Shown piece by piece: positions 14,785-24,000 of a stretch of DNA of 42,900 bases. The notes beneath the pieces are model-generated. The model made no database searches, was not told the origin of the DNA, and was given only the letters and a program-made list of their open reading frames with translations. The stretch covers positions 5,710-48,609 of the forward strand of contig NYXZ01000011.1 of the NCBI GenBank assembly GCA_002686595.1, written 5' to 3'. A program made the translations under genes and the position numbers. The stretch comes from Planctomycetota bacterium. GTDB taxonomy: Bacteria; Planctomycetota; UBA1135; GCA-002686595. Position 1 is the first letter of the stretch. Every line of letters begins with the position of its first letter.

Positions 14785-16659
14785 TCAGGCAGTGCAGGCT
14801 CCGGTGGTGACCTGTTGGTGGGGACACCCCTGACAGGGGCCCAGGGGACAACCGCTCCCGGCCTGGGAGAGGATGGTGCGGATCTCGTCGGCGGAGAGGC
14901 TGGCGCCGACCGCGCTGGCGGGGGCGCTGGCTGGGGCACTCGGCCGCGACGGCGCTTGGGCAACGGCCGCGGCGCGGACAACGGTCGTCACCGGGCTCCC
15001 GGCCGCCCGCGCCCCATCGCTGAAACGCGGCGCCGCAGGCGCAGCAGCCCTGGCCGCCGGGCGCCGCGGGGCTGTCTTCTCGGCGCTGATTACCTTGGCG
15101 CGCGGGGCGCCGCCCGCCGGAGTGCTTTGCTCGGGCTTTGCCGTTTGCGCGGGGTTGCCACGCCAACCGCTGGTGACCTGGGCGTCGCCTCCGGGCTGCG
15201 GCAGCGCAGGGGACAGGGCCGGATCGCCGGGCAAACCGGAGCCCCGCGGCGCCGCCTCGCCGGTCAGGGCCGCCGCCCGTTCGTGACCTGCTCGTTCAAG
15301 CTCCGTCCAGTTGCCCCTGACCGTGGCCACGCGCTTGATGTTGACCAGGTGCCGAGCGCTGATGTTGTCCGAAGTGATGTTCCCGGCCTGGGGCCCGCAA
15401 CCCAAGCTGACGGACGGCACGAGACCCGTGCTGTAACCCACGGCGCCCTGGGATGTGGGTCCATTGACAACGATACGGCTGGCGGGTTTCTGCAGGGCCC
15501 AGGCATCGATCACGGCCCGGTCCTCTGAGTGCAAGCCGATGGTGTGTCCGAGACCGCCGAACTTGAGCAACTCGATACTCGTGTGGCAGCCAACTTCCCA
15601 GCCATCCACGCGATGTACTGACAGCAGGGGGCAGAGGATTTCAATGGAGAGCGGCCAATCAGGCCCCACGCCACCCTGGGGGGCGAGCAACACGGTGGTC
15701 GTCTTGGGCACGCTGAAGCCCGCGGCTTCGGCGATGCGCCAGGGATCCTGGCCCACCACATCCGCGTTCATGGCACCGCCGCGATTGCAGTACTCCCCGA
15801 GCTTGGCGACCTGACTGTTACAGCACAGGTGTGCGCCACGGGCCTGCAGCAATGAGAGAAACTTGTCGGCAATGGGCTCGTCGAGAACCAGCGCCTGTTC
15901 TGAACAGCAAAAGGTGGCGTTGTCGAAACTCTGGCTGGTGACCACATCCCGCGCAGCCCGAGCGAGGTTCGCGGAACGATCCACGAAGACCGGCACATTC
16001 CCCGGCCCCACGCCATAGGCGGGTTTGCCGGAACTGTAAGCCGCCCGTACCAGGCCGGCTCCCCCGGTGGCCAGGATCAGGGCCACATCCCGGTGGCGCA
16101 TCAGGGCCCCGGTGGACTCGATAGTGGGATTGGCCAGCACATTCACCAAGTCCGGCGGCCCGCCCACGCGCTCCAGGGCGCGGCGCAGAACCTCCACGGT
16201 TTCACCGATGCAACGGCGGGCGCGGGGATGGGGACTGATCACAATGGAGTTGCGTCCCTTGACGGCGATCAGCGCCTTGAAGATGGCGGTGGAGGTCGGG
16301 TTGGTCGTTGGAACGATACCCGCCACCACTCCCGACGGCACCGCGACCTTGGTCACGCCGGTTTTCGCATTCTGTTCAATCACGCCCACGGTGCGCTCGT
16401 CGCGGATCGAATCCCAGGTCACCTCGGCGGCGAAAATGTTCTTCAGGATTTTGTAGTGCACGCGACCAATGCCGGTCTCCTCCACGGCCAGGCGCGCGAG
16501 GTCGTGGGCGGCGGCCGCCGCCGCGTCCACCATGGCCTGGCAAAGACGGTCCGTCCCCGCCTGGTCGTAGTTGACCAGGGATGCACTGGCTGCCTTGGCG
16601 CGGGCAACCGCATCGCGTACCTCTTGGAGGGCGCGCAGATCGGGATCGATGGAAGCCAT
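14785..16659 (-). CDS. CoA-acylating aldehyde dehydrogenase with long Cys-tipped C-terminal tail
   Basis: Residues 1 to about 460 are an acylating aldehyde dehydrogenase of the AdhE/EutE/PduP superfamily, which converts an aldehyde plus CoA and NAD+ to acyl-CoA. It has VAGIVPTTNPTSTAIFKALI, GNVPVFVD and the active-site region SFDNATFCCSEQALV, in which Cys251 aligns with the catalytic Cys of FDNxxxCASEQ enzymes. The usual length is about 450-480 residues; this one has 624. The extra 160 are a Pro/Ala-rich linker (about 465-587), then a short amphipathic helix SADEIRTILSQAG (589-601) resembling encapsulation peptides, and finally GCPLGPCQGCPHQ with Cys604, 609 and 612. It is the only enzyme of an obvious class in the operon, so the compartment handles an aldehyde. 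The substrate is unknown. Confidence 0.92.
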   Translation of the reverse strand: MASIDPDLRALQEVRDAVARAKAASASLVNYDQAGTDRLCQAMVDAAAAAAHDLARLAVEETGIGRVHYKILKNIFAAEVTWDSIRDERTVGVIEQNAKTGVTKVAVPSGVVAGIVPTTNPTSTAIFKALIAVKGRNSIVISPHPRARRCIGETVEVLRRALERVGGPPDLVNVLANPTIESTGALMRHRDVALILATGGAGLVRAAYSSGKPAYGVGPGNVPVFVDRSANLARAARDVVTSQSFDNATFCCSEQALVLDEPIADKFLSLLQARGAHLCCNSQVAKLGEYCNRGGAMNADVVGQDPWRIAEAAGFSVPKTTTVLLAPQGGVGPDWPLSIEILCPLLSVHRVDGWEVGCHTSIELLKFGGLGHTIGLHSEDRAVIDAWALQKPASRIVVNGPTSQGAVGYSTGLVPSVSLGCGPQAGNITSDNISARHLVNIKRVATVRGNWTELERAGHERAAALTGEAAPRGSGLPGDPALSPALPQPGGDAQVTSGWRGNPAQTAKPEQSTPAGGAPRAKVISAEKTAPRRPAARAAAPAAPRFSDGARAAGSPVTTVVRAAAVAQAPSRPSAPASAPASAVGASLSADEIRTILSQAGSGCPLGPCQGCPHQQVTTGACTA

Positions 16660-16677
16660 CGCTGACTAGAGCCGCTC

Positions 16678-16974
16678 CTACTTCTTGGCTGCTACTGGCG
16701 CCATGGGCGGCAGGATGGCGTCCAACTGATCGTGGGGCCGGGGAATCACATGCACGCTGACCAGCTCGCCCACGCGGCGGGCAGCTGCGGCACCGGCGTC
16801 GGTGGCGGCCTTGACCGCGCCCACTTCACCCTTGATGAAGAAGGTAATAAAACCCGCTGTTACCTTCTCACGGCTCCAGAGCTCAACCATGGCCGTCTTG
16901 ACCATGGCATCAGCCGCCTCGATGGCTCCCACGAGCCCCTTGGTTTCCACCATCCCCAATGCCAGTTGCTTCAT
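16678..16974 (-). CDS. BMC-H hexameric shell protein, first gene of the operon
   Basis: Start chosen at ATG 16974 (98 residues, [16 protein letters not shown]), as in other BMC-H proteins; the longer frame from 17073 adds an unrelated Arg/Ser-rich stretch. The BMC signature is complete: [33 protein letters not shown] and [18 protein letters not shown]. Facet-forming hexamers are expected. A short tail ([10 protein letters not shown]) is specific to this copy. As the first gene of the operon it is probably the most abundant shell subunit. The 188-bp leader (16975-17162) has a small GTCGG/CCGAC inverted repeat (17114-17135) but no promoter I can defend. Confidence 0.95.
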   Translation of the reverse strand: MKQLALGMVETKGLVGAIEAADAMVKTAMVELWSREKVTAGFITFFIKGEVGAVKAATDAGAAAARRVGELVSVHVIPRPHDQLDAILPPMAPVAAKK

Positions 16975-17162
16975 CGCTATTCGTCCTGTGATGTACGGGT
17001 CGGAAAGGCCGCGGAGAGGGGAATCCGTCCCCGTCGACCGTATGGCGGACGAGTGTAGAAAGGCACGGCCCACAATACCATCTGCCTAGTGGTGAGAAGG
17101 GCGCTACAGGGATGTCGGCCATACCTTAAACCGACAATGCTGCCCATTTGCTCGCCGCCCAG

Positions 17163-18461
17163 CTAGCGATCTTCAGGGGGCAGGGCCGGGTTTCCAAGGA
17201 AGACCGAAGCGGGGAAGCCCGCGACTTGGCCATCACCGGCGCCTGGGCTGCGCACGGTGCGCTTCAGGACCAGGTCGAAGAGCAGGGGATTGTAGTTGTA
17301 GATCTCATTCAGGGCTTCCCGTTCGGCGGCGCTCAGGAAGCCCGCACGCGAAAGGGCCGAAGTCTGAAAGGCGATGTTGAGGGCCGGCAGGGGGTAGTCG
17401 CTGCCGTGGACCAAACGCGGGTGCAGATCCCGGCGTTCGAGGAGCGTCTCCAAGCACTCGCCGTAGCGGTTCACCTGGGTCACGGCGGAGATCTCGCCAA
17501 AGAGCAGACCGCGATAACGCTCCTCTCCCATCAAGCGCAGAAAGAGCTGGAAGCAGGGGACCTGGGGGCGGGCGGGATCATCGAGATCCAACGCCGTGCC
17601 CAGACTGCCGCAATGGGCGGCGATGACCTTGACCCCCGCATCCAGAGGCCGCCGCAGACGCAGGGGATTGGCGAGCTCCTGGTCCATCTCCGTGGCAAAG
17701 GCCTCCTCCTGGCCCACATGCACGAGCAAGGCCATCCCGTGTTCTTTGAGCGCGGAATAGAACTCATCGCAGGCCGGGTCAGCCGGATCCATGCCCATGG
17801 AGTTTGGCAACCACTTCACCAGCCGCGCACCACTGGCGGCGTACTCAGCCAGCACCTCCAGGGCGTCTGCTCGGTAGGGGTGTACGGACACCGCGGAGAG
17901 AAAAGTGTCCGGGTACTTGTCGACCACCTCGCGAGCGTAGGCGTTGGGCACCTGGAAGGGCGTGCGCTCTTCGTCCAGCACGCCGCTTGAGCCATAGGCG
18001 GCTTCGAAGGGCAACAGGAAAAAACGCGCTCCGGGCAATGCGTAATGAGCCAGGTCGAGGAACCGCGCCAGATACTCGTCATCCGCCCGCGGTCCCTCCT
18101 CCACGCCCGAGGCCGAGAGATAGGCGCGGTAGCGGAAGTAGTGCAAGGGATGCAGCGGCGAAGTCATGTCCGGATGGACGCGGCAACCGTGGCCGCCTTC
18201 ATCCGTGCCCACCAGATGCACATGGAAGTCCACCACCTGTTTTGGATCGACGCCCTCCATGGCCCGCGCCAACAGGCCGCGAGCCTCCGGCGAGAGGCCC
18301 GCCGCGAGCTCCGCCGGTTGATAGGCGAAGGCCCCGCCAACCCGGTCCACAATGCAGCCACTGGCCAACCAGAGCAACAGGGGCAGGGCGGCCAGCAGCA
18401 GCGCCCCCCGGCGCAAACAGCGCCCGGACAGGCGCCTGTTCTTCAAGCAATGCTCAGCCAT
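17163..18461 (-). CDS. Amidohydrolase-superfamily lipoprotein
   Basis: Start at ATG 18461 gives 432 residues, with a basic N-terminus, a hydrophobic segment and lipobox L-A-S-G-C (Cys36), so the enzyme is probably anchored outside the cytoplasm. The mature part is an amidohydrolase-type TIM barrel: VVDFHVHLVG (metal-binding H80-x-H82), LLVHVGQ, IAAHCGSLG and a final LVHGSDYPLPAL carrying the Asp expected after strand 8. The order resembles amidohydrolase-2 (PF04909-type) enzymes, which hydrolyse or decarboxylate small acids and lactones. It lies 188 bp upstream of the shell operon on the same strand and is divergent from a transporter. A functional link to the compartment is possible but unproven. 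Confidence 0.82.
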   Translation of the reverse strand: MAEHCLKNRRLSGRCLRRGALLLAALPLLLWLASGCIVDRVGGAFAYQPAELAAGLSPEARGLLARAMEGVDPKQVVDFHVHLVGTDEGGHGCRVHPDMTSPLHPLHYFRYRAYLSASGVEEGPRADDEYLARFLDLAHYALPGARFFLLPFEAAYGSSGVLDEERTPFQVPNAYAREVVDKYPDTFLSAVSVHPYRADALEVLAEYAASGARLVKWLPNSMGMDPADPACDEFYSALKEHGMALLVHVGQEEAFATEMDQELANPLRLRRPLDAGVKVIAAHCGSLGTALDLDDPARPQVPCFQLFLRLMGEERYRGLLFGEISAVTQVNRYGECLETLLERRDLHPRLVHGSDYPLPALNIAFQTSALSRAGFLSAAEREALNEIYNYNPLLFDLVLKRTVRSPGAGDGQVAGFPASVFLGNPALPPEDR

Positions 18462-18503
18462 CAGGCCCTTGATGTTAGAGCGCCAGTCCTTTCTGCTCCA
18501 GCC

Positions 18504-19868
18504 ATGGGTCCCGACACAGGCGAGAACCTGCCCTCCGTGGAAGGCGCTGCCCACGAGCAGCTCTGCCAGGGCCCCCGCCTGACGCTCATCGATGCCACAT
18601 TAATGGTCATGGGTGGAGTTCTGGGCGTCGGAATTTTCTTCACGCCCCAGGCGGTGGCCGCCCTGCTCCCCCACCCCGGCGCCTTCCTGGGAGCCTGGGC
18701 CATAGGCGGCGTCGTGGCCCTCTCCGGCGGCCTGACCTTCGCCGAACTCGCCGGCTCCTTTCCCCGCCGCGGGGGCGCCTTCGAATTCCTGCGCGAGGCC
18801 TTCGGCCCCTTCCCCGCCTTCCTGCTCGGCTGGCTGGCCCTGGGCGCCATCTCCACCGGCGCCATCGCCGTCATCGCCGACTTCTTCGCCAACACCGCAG
18901 CTGGCCTGCACCCGTCTCTCGCCGGCCATGAAACCTGGCTCGGCGTTTTGCTCATCTGCGGCCTCACCGCCTTGCACGCCACCGGCATCAAGCACAGCGC
19001 CCTCTTCCAGAACGGTTGCATGCTGTTCAAGGTCGGAGCCATAGGCGTCCTACTCATCGCTGGCCTGGTCTTCTTCCAAGCCCCCACCACGCCCCAGGCC
19101 CCCGTTCCCTTCCCGCCCCTTGCGAACTTCCCGCGCGCCATGCTGCCGGTGCTCTTCTCCCTGGGCGGCTACCAACTCATCACGGCCATTGCCCCAGAGG
19201 TGCGCCAGCCGACGCGCACCATCCCGCGCGCCCTGCTCCTGGGCATCGCCGGAGTAATCGCCATCTACCTGTTGCTCAACCTCACCTGGCTGCGCGTCCT
19301 CGGCTTGGAAACCCTGGCCCAGGATCCAGGTTTCGCCGCCCAGATCGGCCAGCGCACCCTCGGCCCGGCGGGCGAGACCTTCCTGCGCGTGTCCATGGCC
19401 ATCTCCGCTCTCGGTGTCTGCACCGTTGTCACCGCAACCTCACCTTCCTTTTATGTGGCCATGGCCCGCCAGGGACTCTTCTTCCGTTCCTTCGGTCGCT
19501 TGCGCGCCAGCAGCGGCGCACCGCTCAACGCCCTGCTCTGCCAAGCCGCCATCGCCCTGGCCTACTTCCTGCTCGGCGGCGCCAGCGAAATCCTCGAACG
19601 CACGGTCTTCCCTGAGTGGATCCTAAACGCCCTCATCGGCCTGTCCCTGCTCAGCCTGCGCCGCCGCCGACCTGACTTGCCGCGCCCCTTCAAGAGCCCC
19701 GCCTGGCCTCTCTTTCCCCTGCTCTACACGCTCGCCGCCCTAACGGTGGTGATCGGCAACCTGCTGGAGAGTTCCTGGTCCGTGACCGGCACTGGCATCC
19801 TACTGACGGCCGCCGGGGCCCTGCTCTATTTGCCCTGGCGCCGTTATTCCCACTCAATAAACACCTAG
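18504..19868 (+). CDS. APC-family amino acid/amine permease
   Basis: From ATG 18504 the protein is 454 residues with about 12 transmembrane segments. It opens with the APC signature (LTLIDATLMVMGGVLGVGIF, a G-x-G-I-F kinked TM1) and continues with FAELAGSFPRRGGAFEFLRE, the conserved TM3 region. LAT- and AdiC-like transporters have this pattern and move amino acids or polyamines. The upstream extension of the frame to 18045 runs antisense through the amidohydrolase gene and is not coding. Only 42 bp separate it from the divergent amidohydrolase, so their promoters overlap coding sequence. Its TAG overlaps the rodA stop by 3 bases (convergent). Confidence 0.88.
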   Translation: MGPDTGENLPSVEGAAHEQLCQGPRLTLIDATLMVMGGVLGVGIFFTPQAVAALLPHPGAFLGAWAIGGVVALSGGLTFAELAGSFPRRGGAFEFLREAFGPFPAFLLGWLALGAISTGAIAVIADFFANTAAGLHPSLAGHETWLGVLLICGLTALHATGIKHSALFQNGCMLFKVGAIGVLLIAGLVFFQAPTTPQAPVPFPPLANFPRAMLPVLFSLGGYQLITAIAPEVRQPTRTIPRALLLGIAGVIAIYLLLNLTWLRVLGLETLAQDPGFAAQIGQRTLGPAGETFLRVSMAISALGVCTVVTATSPSFYVAMARQGLFFRSFGRLRASSGAPLNALLCQAAIALAYFLLGGASEILERTVFPEWILNALIGLSLLSLRRRRPDLPRPFKSPAWPLFPLLYTLAALTVVIGNLLESSWSVTGTGILLTAAGALLYLPWRRYSHSINT

Positions 19869-21070
19869 CGAAAAGCGTCGCCCTCCAGGCGCACAACCGG
19901 TTGCGCCGCCAAACCCAGGGCCAACCCCAAGGCCAGACAGCTGGTCAAGAGGGACGAGCCTCCGGTTGACACGAGGGGCAAGGGCAAGCCAGTCATGGGC
20001 AGCAGACCTAGATTGACAGCCGCGTGAATCACGAGATGGGAGCCGAAGTAGAGGGCTATTCCCACGACCACCAAACGGGTGAAGCGATCGCGCATGGTCG
20101 CGGCGCTGCCGAGCAACAAGGTGACGAGCAAGCCATAGAGCAGCAACACGCAAACGGCTCCGATGAAACCGCCCTCTTCCGCGATGACGGCAAAGACCGA
20201 GTCTGAGTCTCTCTCCGGCAGGTAGCCGGTTTCGTTGGCGATACCCGCTCCCAGGCCCCGGCCGGTCAGGCCTCCGTTGCCGATGGCGACGCGCGCGTGA
20301 TAGACATGAAAGCCCGTGCGATTGCGGCCTTCGATCAGGGTCTCTGCATCTTGCGACGCCACCCAGGTGTCGATGCGCCGCAACTGGTAGTCCTCCACCC
20401 ATTGGAACTGCCAGGCGGCCACAAAGATGGCCAGGGCGATGAACGCCAAGCGTCCCATGACCCGCCCGGAAGCTCCCGCCACATGGAACAGGCCCGCGGC
20501 CACGGGCAAAATGGCGAGGGCCGTGCCCAGGTCCGGCTGCAGAAACACCAGGCACACGGGCAGGGCCACACAGATGCTGGGTACCAAATAGGACCGCAGG
20601 TTGCGCAGACGATTGCGCGCGAGCACGCGAGCCAAGACGACGATCAAACCGAGCTTGGCGATTTCGGACGGTTGCAAGTCGAGGAGTCCCAGGTCGATCC
20701 AGCGCCGAGCCGAGTTGCGCTCTTCACCGATTAGCGGCACGAGCAAGAGCAGACAAATCGTCAGGCCGTAAATCAGCGGGGCGTTGCGTTTCAACCAGCG
20801 GGGATCCACCAACAGACCCACGAGCACCATCGGCACGCTGATCAGCAGCTTGCGCAAGTGGGACTGGAAGCTGACATCCGACAGGCGCAGGGCGGCCTCG
20901 GAACCTGCCATGGCATGGATGAAGATCAAACCCACCGAGACCAGCACCAGAGCCACGAGCAGGGTATGCCAAGCCACTTCCCCCCAGCGCAATCGCCGGG
21001 GACTGAAGGGACCGGAGCGCATGATCAGACGCGTCGAGGAACCGTCGTGGGAAAGGCGTTGGCGGCTCAT
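19865..21070 (-). CDS. rodA: RodA, SEDS peptidoglycan glycosyltransferase of the elongasome
   Basis: A 401-residue FtsW/RodA/SpoVE-family polytopic membrane protein that polymerises lipid II glycan strands with PBP2. Conserved family stretches are present: GEERNSARRWIDLG, LQPSEIAKLGLIVVLA, FLQPDLGTAL (with the catalytically important Asp), and the large loop ending in a LPLVSTGGSSLLTSC motif near the C-terminus. Its ATG overlaps the PBP2 stop (ATGA), as expected of a coupled RodA-PBP2 pair. It is the last gene of the mre operon. The N-terminal 30 residues are Arg/Ser-rich and cytoplasmic. Confidence 0.93.
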   Translation of the reverse strand: MSRQRLSHDGSSTRLIMRSGPFSPRRLRWGEVAWHTLLVALVLVSVGLIFIHAMAGSEAALRLSDVSFQSHLRKLLISVPMVLVGLLVDPRWLKRNAPLIYGLTICLLLLVPLIGEERNSARRWIDLGLLDLQPSEIAKLGLIVVLARVLARNRLRNLRSYLVPSICVALPVCLVFLQPDLGTALAILPVAAGLFHVAGASGRVMGRLAFIALAIFVAAWQFQWVEDYQLRRIDTWVASQDAETLIEGRNRTGFHVYHARVAIGNGGLTGRGLGAGIANETGYLPERDSDSVFAVIAEEGGFIGAVCVLLLYGLLVTLLLGSAATMRDRFTRLVVVGIALYFGSHLVIHAAVNLGLLPMTGLPLPLVSTGGSSLLTSCLALGLALGLAAQPVVRLEGDAFR

Positions 21071-24000
21071 CGCCCGTACTCCTGATTGGCGCCCTGCTCT
21101 CCATTGGCGGACTGCTCCAAATGGGCGCGCTGGACATACTCCGCCACCGCCGGATCGCGCAGGAACTGGGAAGCGAGGTAGACGGCGGAGTGCGATGAAG
21201 TGGCGCTGGTGTCGTGCAAAAAGACCGTGACGATGGCCACGGGATCGTCGGCCGGGAACCAGCCGGCGATCCAGGTGTGCTTGCGCACCGGCTCTCCGGG
21301 AGCGGTGGCGCGGTAGTCGGCGCTGCCGGTCTTGGCCGCCAGGGTGAAGCCCAGGCTGGCCTGATCCAAACCCTTGCCGCGGGCCGAGCCCACCGTCACC
21401 ACACTCGCCAGGGCTCGCCGCACCTCGTCCAGGGTCGCCTGCGCCAATCCCACGGGACGCGTCTGGACCGGGAGCTCCTCTCCGTCCACGGCGCGCACCA
21501 AACGCACGGCGGGGAGTTCGCCCGTGGCCAGGCCGGCATAGGCGCGGGCGATCTGGACCGGCGTGGCCTCGACGACCGCCAGGCCGTTGGCCGCCCGCCG
21601 CCGATCGGCGCTCGACAGCGGCGGCTGATCCTCACCGGCCAGTAATCCCATCTGGGCCTGCTCCAACAGCCCCGAGCGGCGCCCGGCGCGCCCCGGCTCT
21701 CCATCGAAGAGGCGCACCCCGCTGGGCTCCCCAAAGCCAAAGGCCCGACAGATGCCCTCCCAATCCGCCCGTCCCAGGTTCTCGCCCAGTTGTGCGAAGT
21801 AGGCATTGCAGGACACCTGGAGCGCCGCTTCCAGAGCCAGCGGCCCATGGCCAGCGCTGCGCGTGTGACAGGCCATGGTGCGCCAGCCGAAACCTGCGCG
21901 ATCCTCCAGGGCGGCGCAGGCCTCCAGTACATCGGCGCCATTGATGTGGCCGCGCTCCATGCACCAAGCCGCGACGAAGGGTTTGAAGACCGAACCCGGC
22001 GGTTGGAAAGTGGGCCGGGTGAGGGTCCGCTCCCGCACAACTCCCCCCTCCCCGGCCACGGGCTCTCCCGTCATAAACCCCGGCGCCGAGGCTGCCGCCA
22101 ACAGGTCTCCTCGAGGTGACATGAGCACGATGGCCCCCACCGGCTGCTCGAACCACTTGAGATCCGCCTTGGGATCGCCCCAGGGCACCTGTGGCTCGGC
22201 CAACACATTCTCCGCCGCCAGTTGCAGGTGAAGGTCCAAGGTGGTCACCACATCTCGCCCATCCTCCGGCTCCAGGTACCAGGCCGCGCGATCGGCGCGC
22301 TCCGCCAGGCCCTGGGTCTCCGCGTAACCGTTGCGCCCGGAGAGCTCCTGTTCCAGGTAGCCCTCCAGGCCAAAGCCACCCTGCACCTGTCCGGCACGCA
22401 ACAACTCGCGCACCAACTCCTCCACGCGCTGCTCGTCCCGTTCCGAGCGCAGGCGCTGGCGACGCAGGTCCGCCAACTCCGCCTCGGCGCTGCGTTGGCG
22501 CAGCAGGTCGACGAGATAGGGCTGACGCACCTTGCCAATCAACGGGGCCGCCAGGGGCTGCTGCGGTCCCATGGCCACGGCCACGCGCCGCGTACTGCGG
22601 CGCACACCGAAGCCGCCGTAGCGCTCCGGGTGTCGCGAGAGCAGGTACACAACATCGAAGTCGGGCGCCGCCTGGAGCAGACGCGGCCGTGAACCGCGAT
22701 CGCGGATCACATAGGGCGCCCGGTCCCTGGCCAGCTTGAGTAGTTCTGGGCGCAGGCGCAGGCGGCCGGTGGAGCTCGTGCCCACAATCCGCGCCGCGCC
22801 GCGCAACAAGCGCTCCAGCTCCGAGTCGATGGCGTCCTTCAAACGCCCGTCCAACTCCCCCAGGGTTTGCGCAAGCAGCTCCTGTTCCGCCGCATGCCAA
22901 ACTCGACGCTGCGTATCCATGAGGGCCAAGAGCGCCTGGGCCTTGGATGTGGCCACCGAACTTGCGGGCCACGCCAGGAGGCCCGCCAAACGAGCCGCGG
23001 CCTGCAGTTCATTGTCCATCGTGGCGGCCGGTAGGGAGCGGAAGGGATTGGAGTACTCGCCTTCCGTCGTAGCCCCCACGAAGATCTCCCCCAGCCGCGG
23101 CAGGACGACGGGCACTTCGCCTTCCCGCCCCGCCGCAGCGGCTGACAAAAAGGGCGCAAGCAACGCCAGGTGCATGCGCTCCGCTGCCTGCTCATCTGCG
23201 CCAACTGTGCCAACTGTGCCGCCTGTGCCAACGCGCAGCTCAGCCAGAATGCGCGGCGCGAGGCCCTGGTTGAGCCAGCGCTCCCAGGCCTCACCCTGGG
23301 ATGCGATCCAAGCCGCCAGGCGCTCCCCATCCCAGTCCAGGCGACGGGCGATGAACTGCAAGTCCAGTACGCCGGCCAAGGTGGATGGCCGCAGGCGCCA
23401 GGGCCTGAAGCCGGCGGCCTGCAGAAAGAGGTCGGCGGCCACGGCGTCCGCTACCTGCGTCCGGCGTGCTTCCAGAAGCGACACGAGGTTTGACAGATCC
23501 TCCAAGCCCAGCCGCTCGGCCAAAAGGGAAAGGTGAAAGCGCGCCGCGCCGAGCTCGCGCTGCAGACGCTCCTCCAGTTCCGCCACCGGTTCGCCGCTGA
23601 TTGTCGCCGCGAGTTCGAGCCAGGATGAGCGTTGTTCAGGATCCCGTGCCAACTCCCGCAGGTCCCGGCGTTGCTCGCGATCAAGTCCCAGCAAGCGTTC
23701 GATGTAAAAGCGCGCGTCAGCAGCACGCCCGGCCCGACGCTCGGCAACTGGTTCGGCGGATTCCCCGGAGGAGGCACCTGCCAAAAAAAGGGCGCCACCG
23801 GCGATGAAGCGTTCCTCTTCCCGGGGCCCGAGCCGCAACAACTCCAGGGCGCGCGGCTCCAACTCCGCCATGGTTTCGTCCAGGGTGACCGGCCGCCCCA
23901 GCAGCAGCGAGTAGGCATGGGTCACCTGGCCCAGGGGATGTTCCCGGCGGAAGTCGCGCCAGACGAACTCCAGGCGATAGGTCTCCTCGTCGCGCACCAA

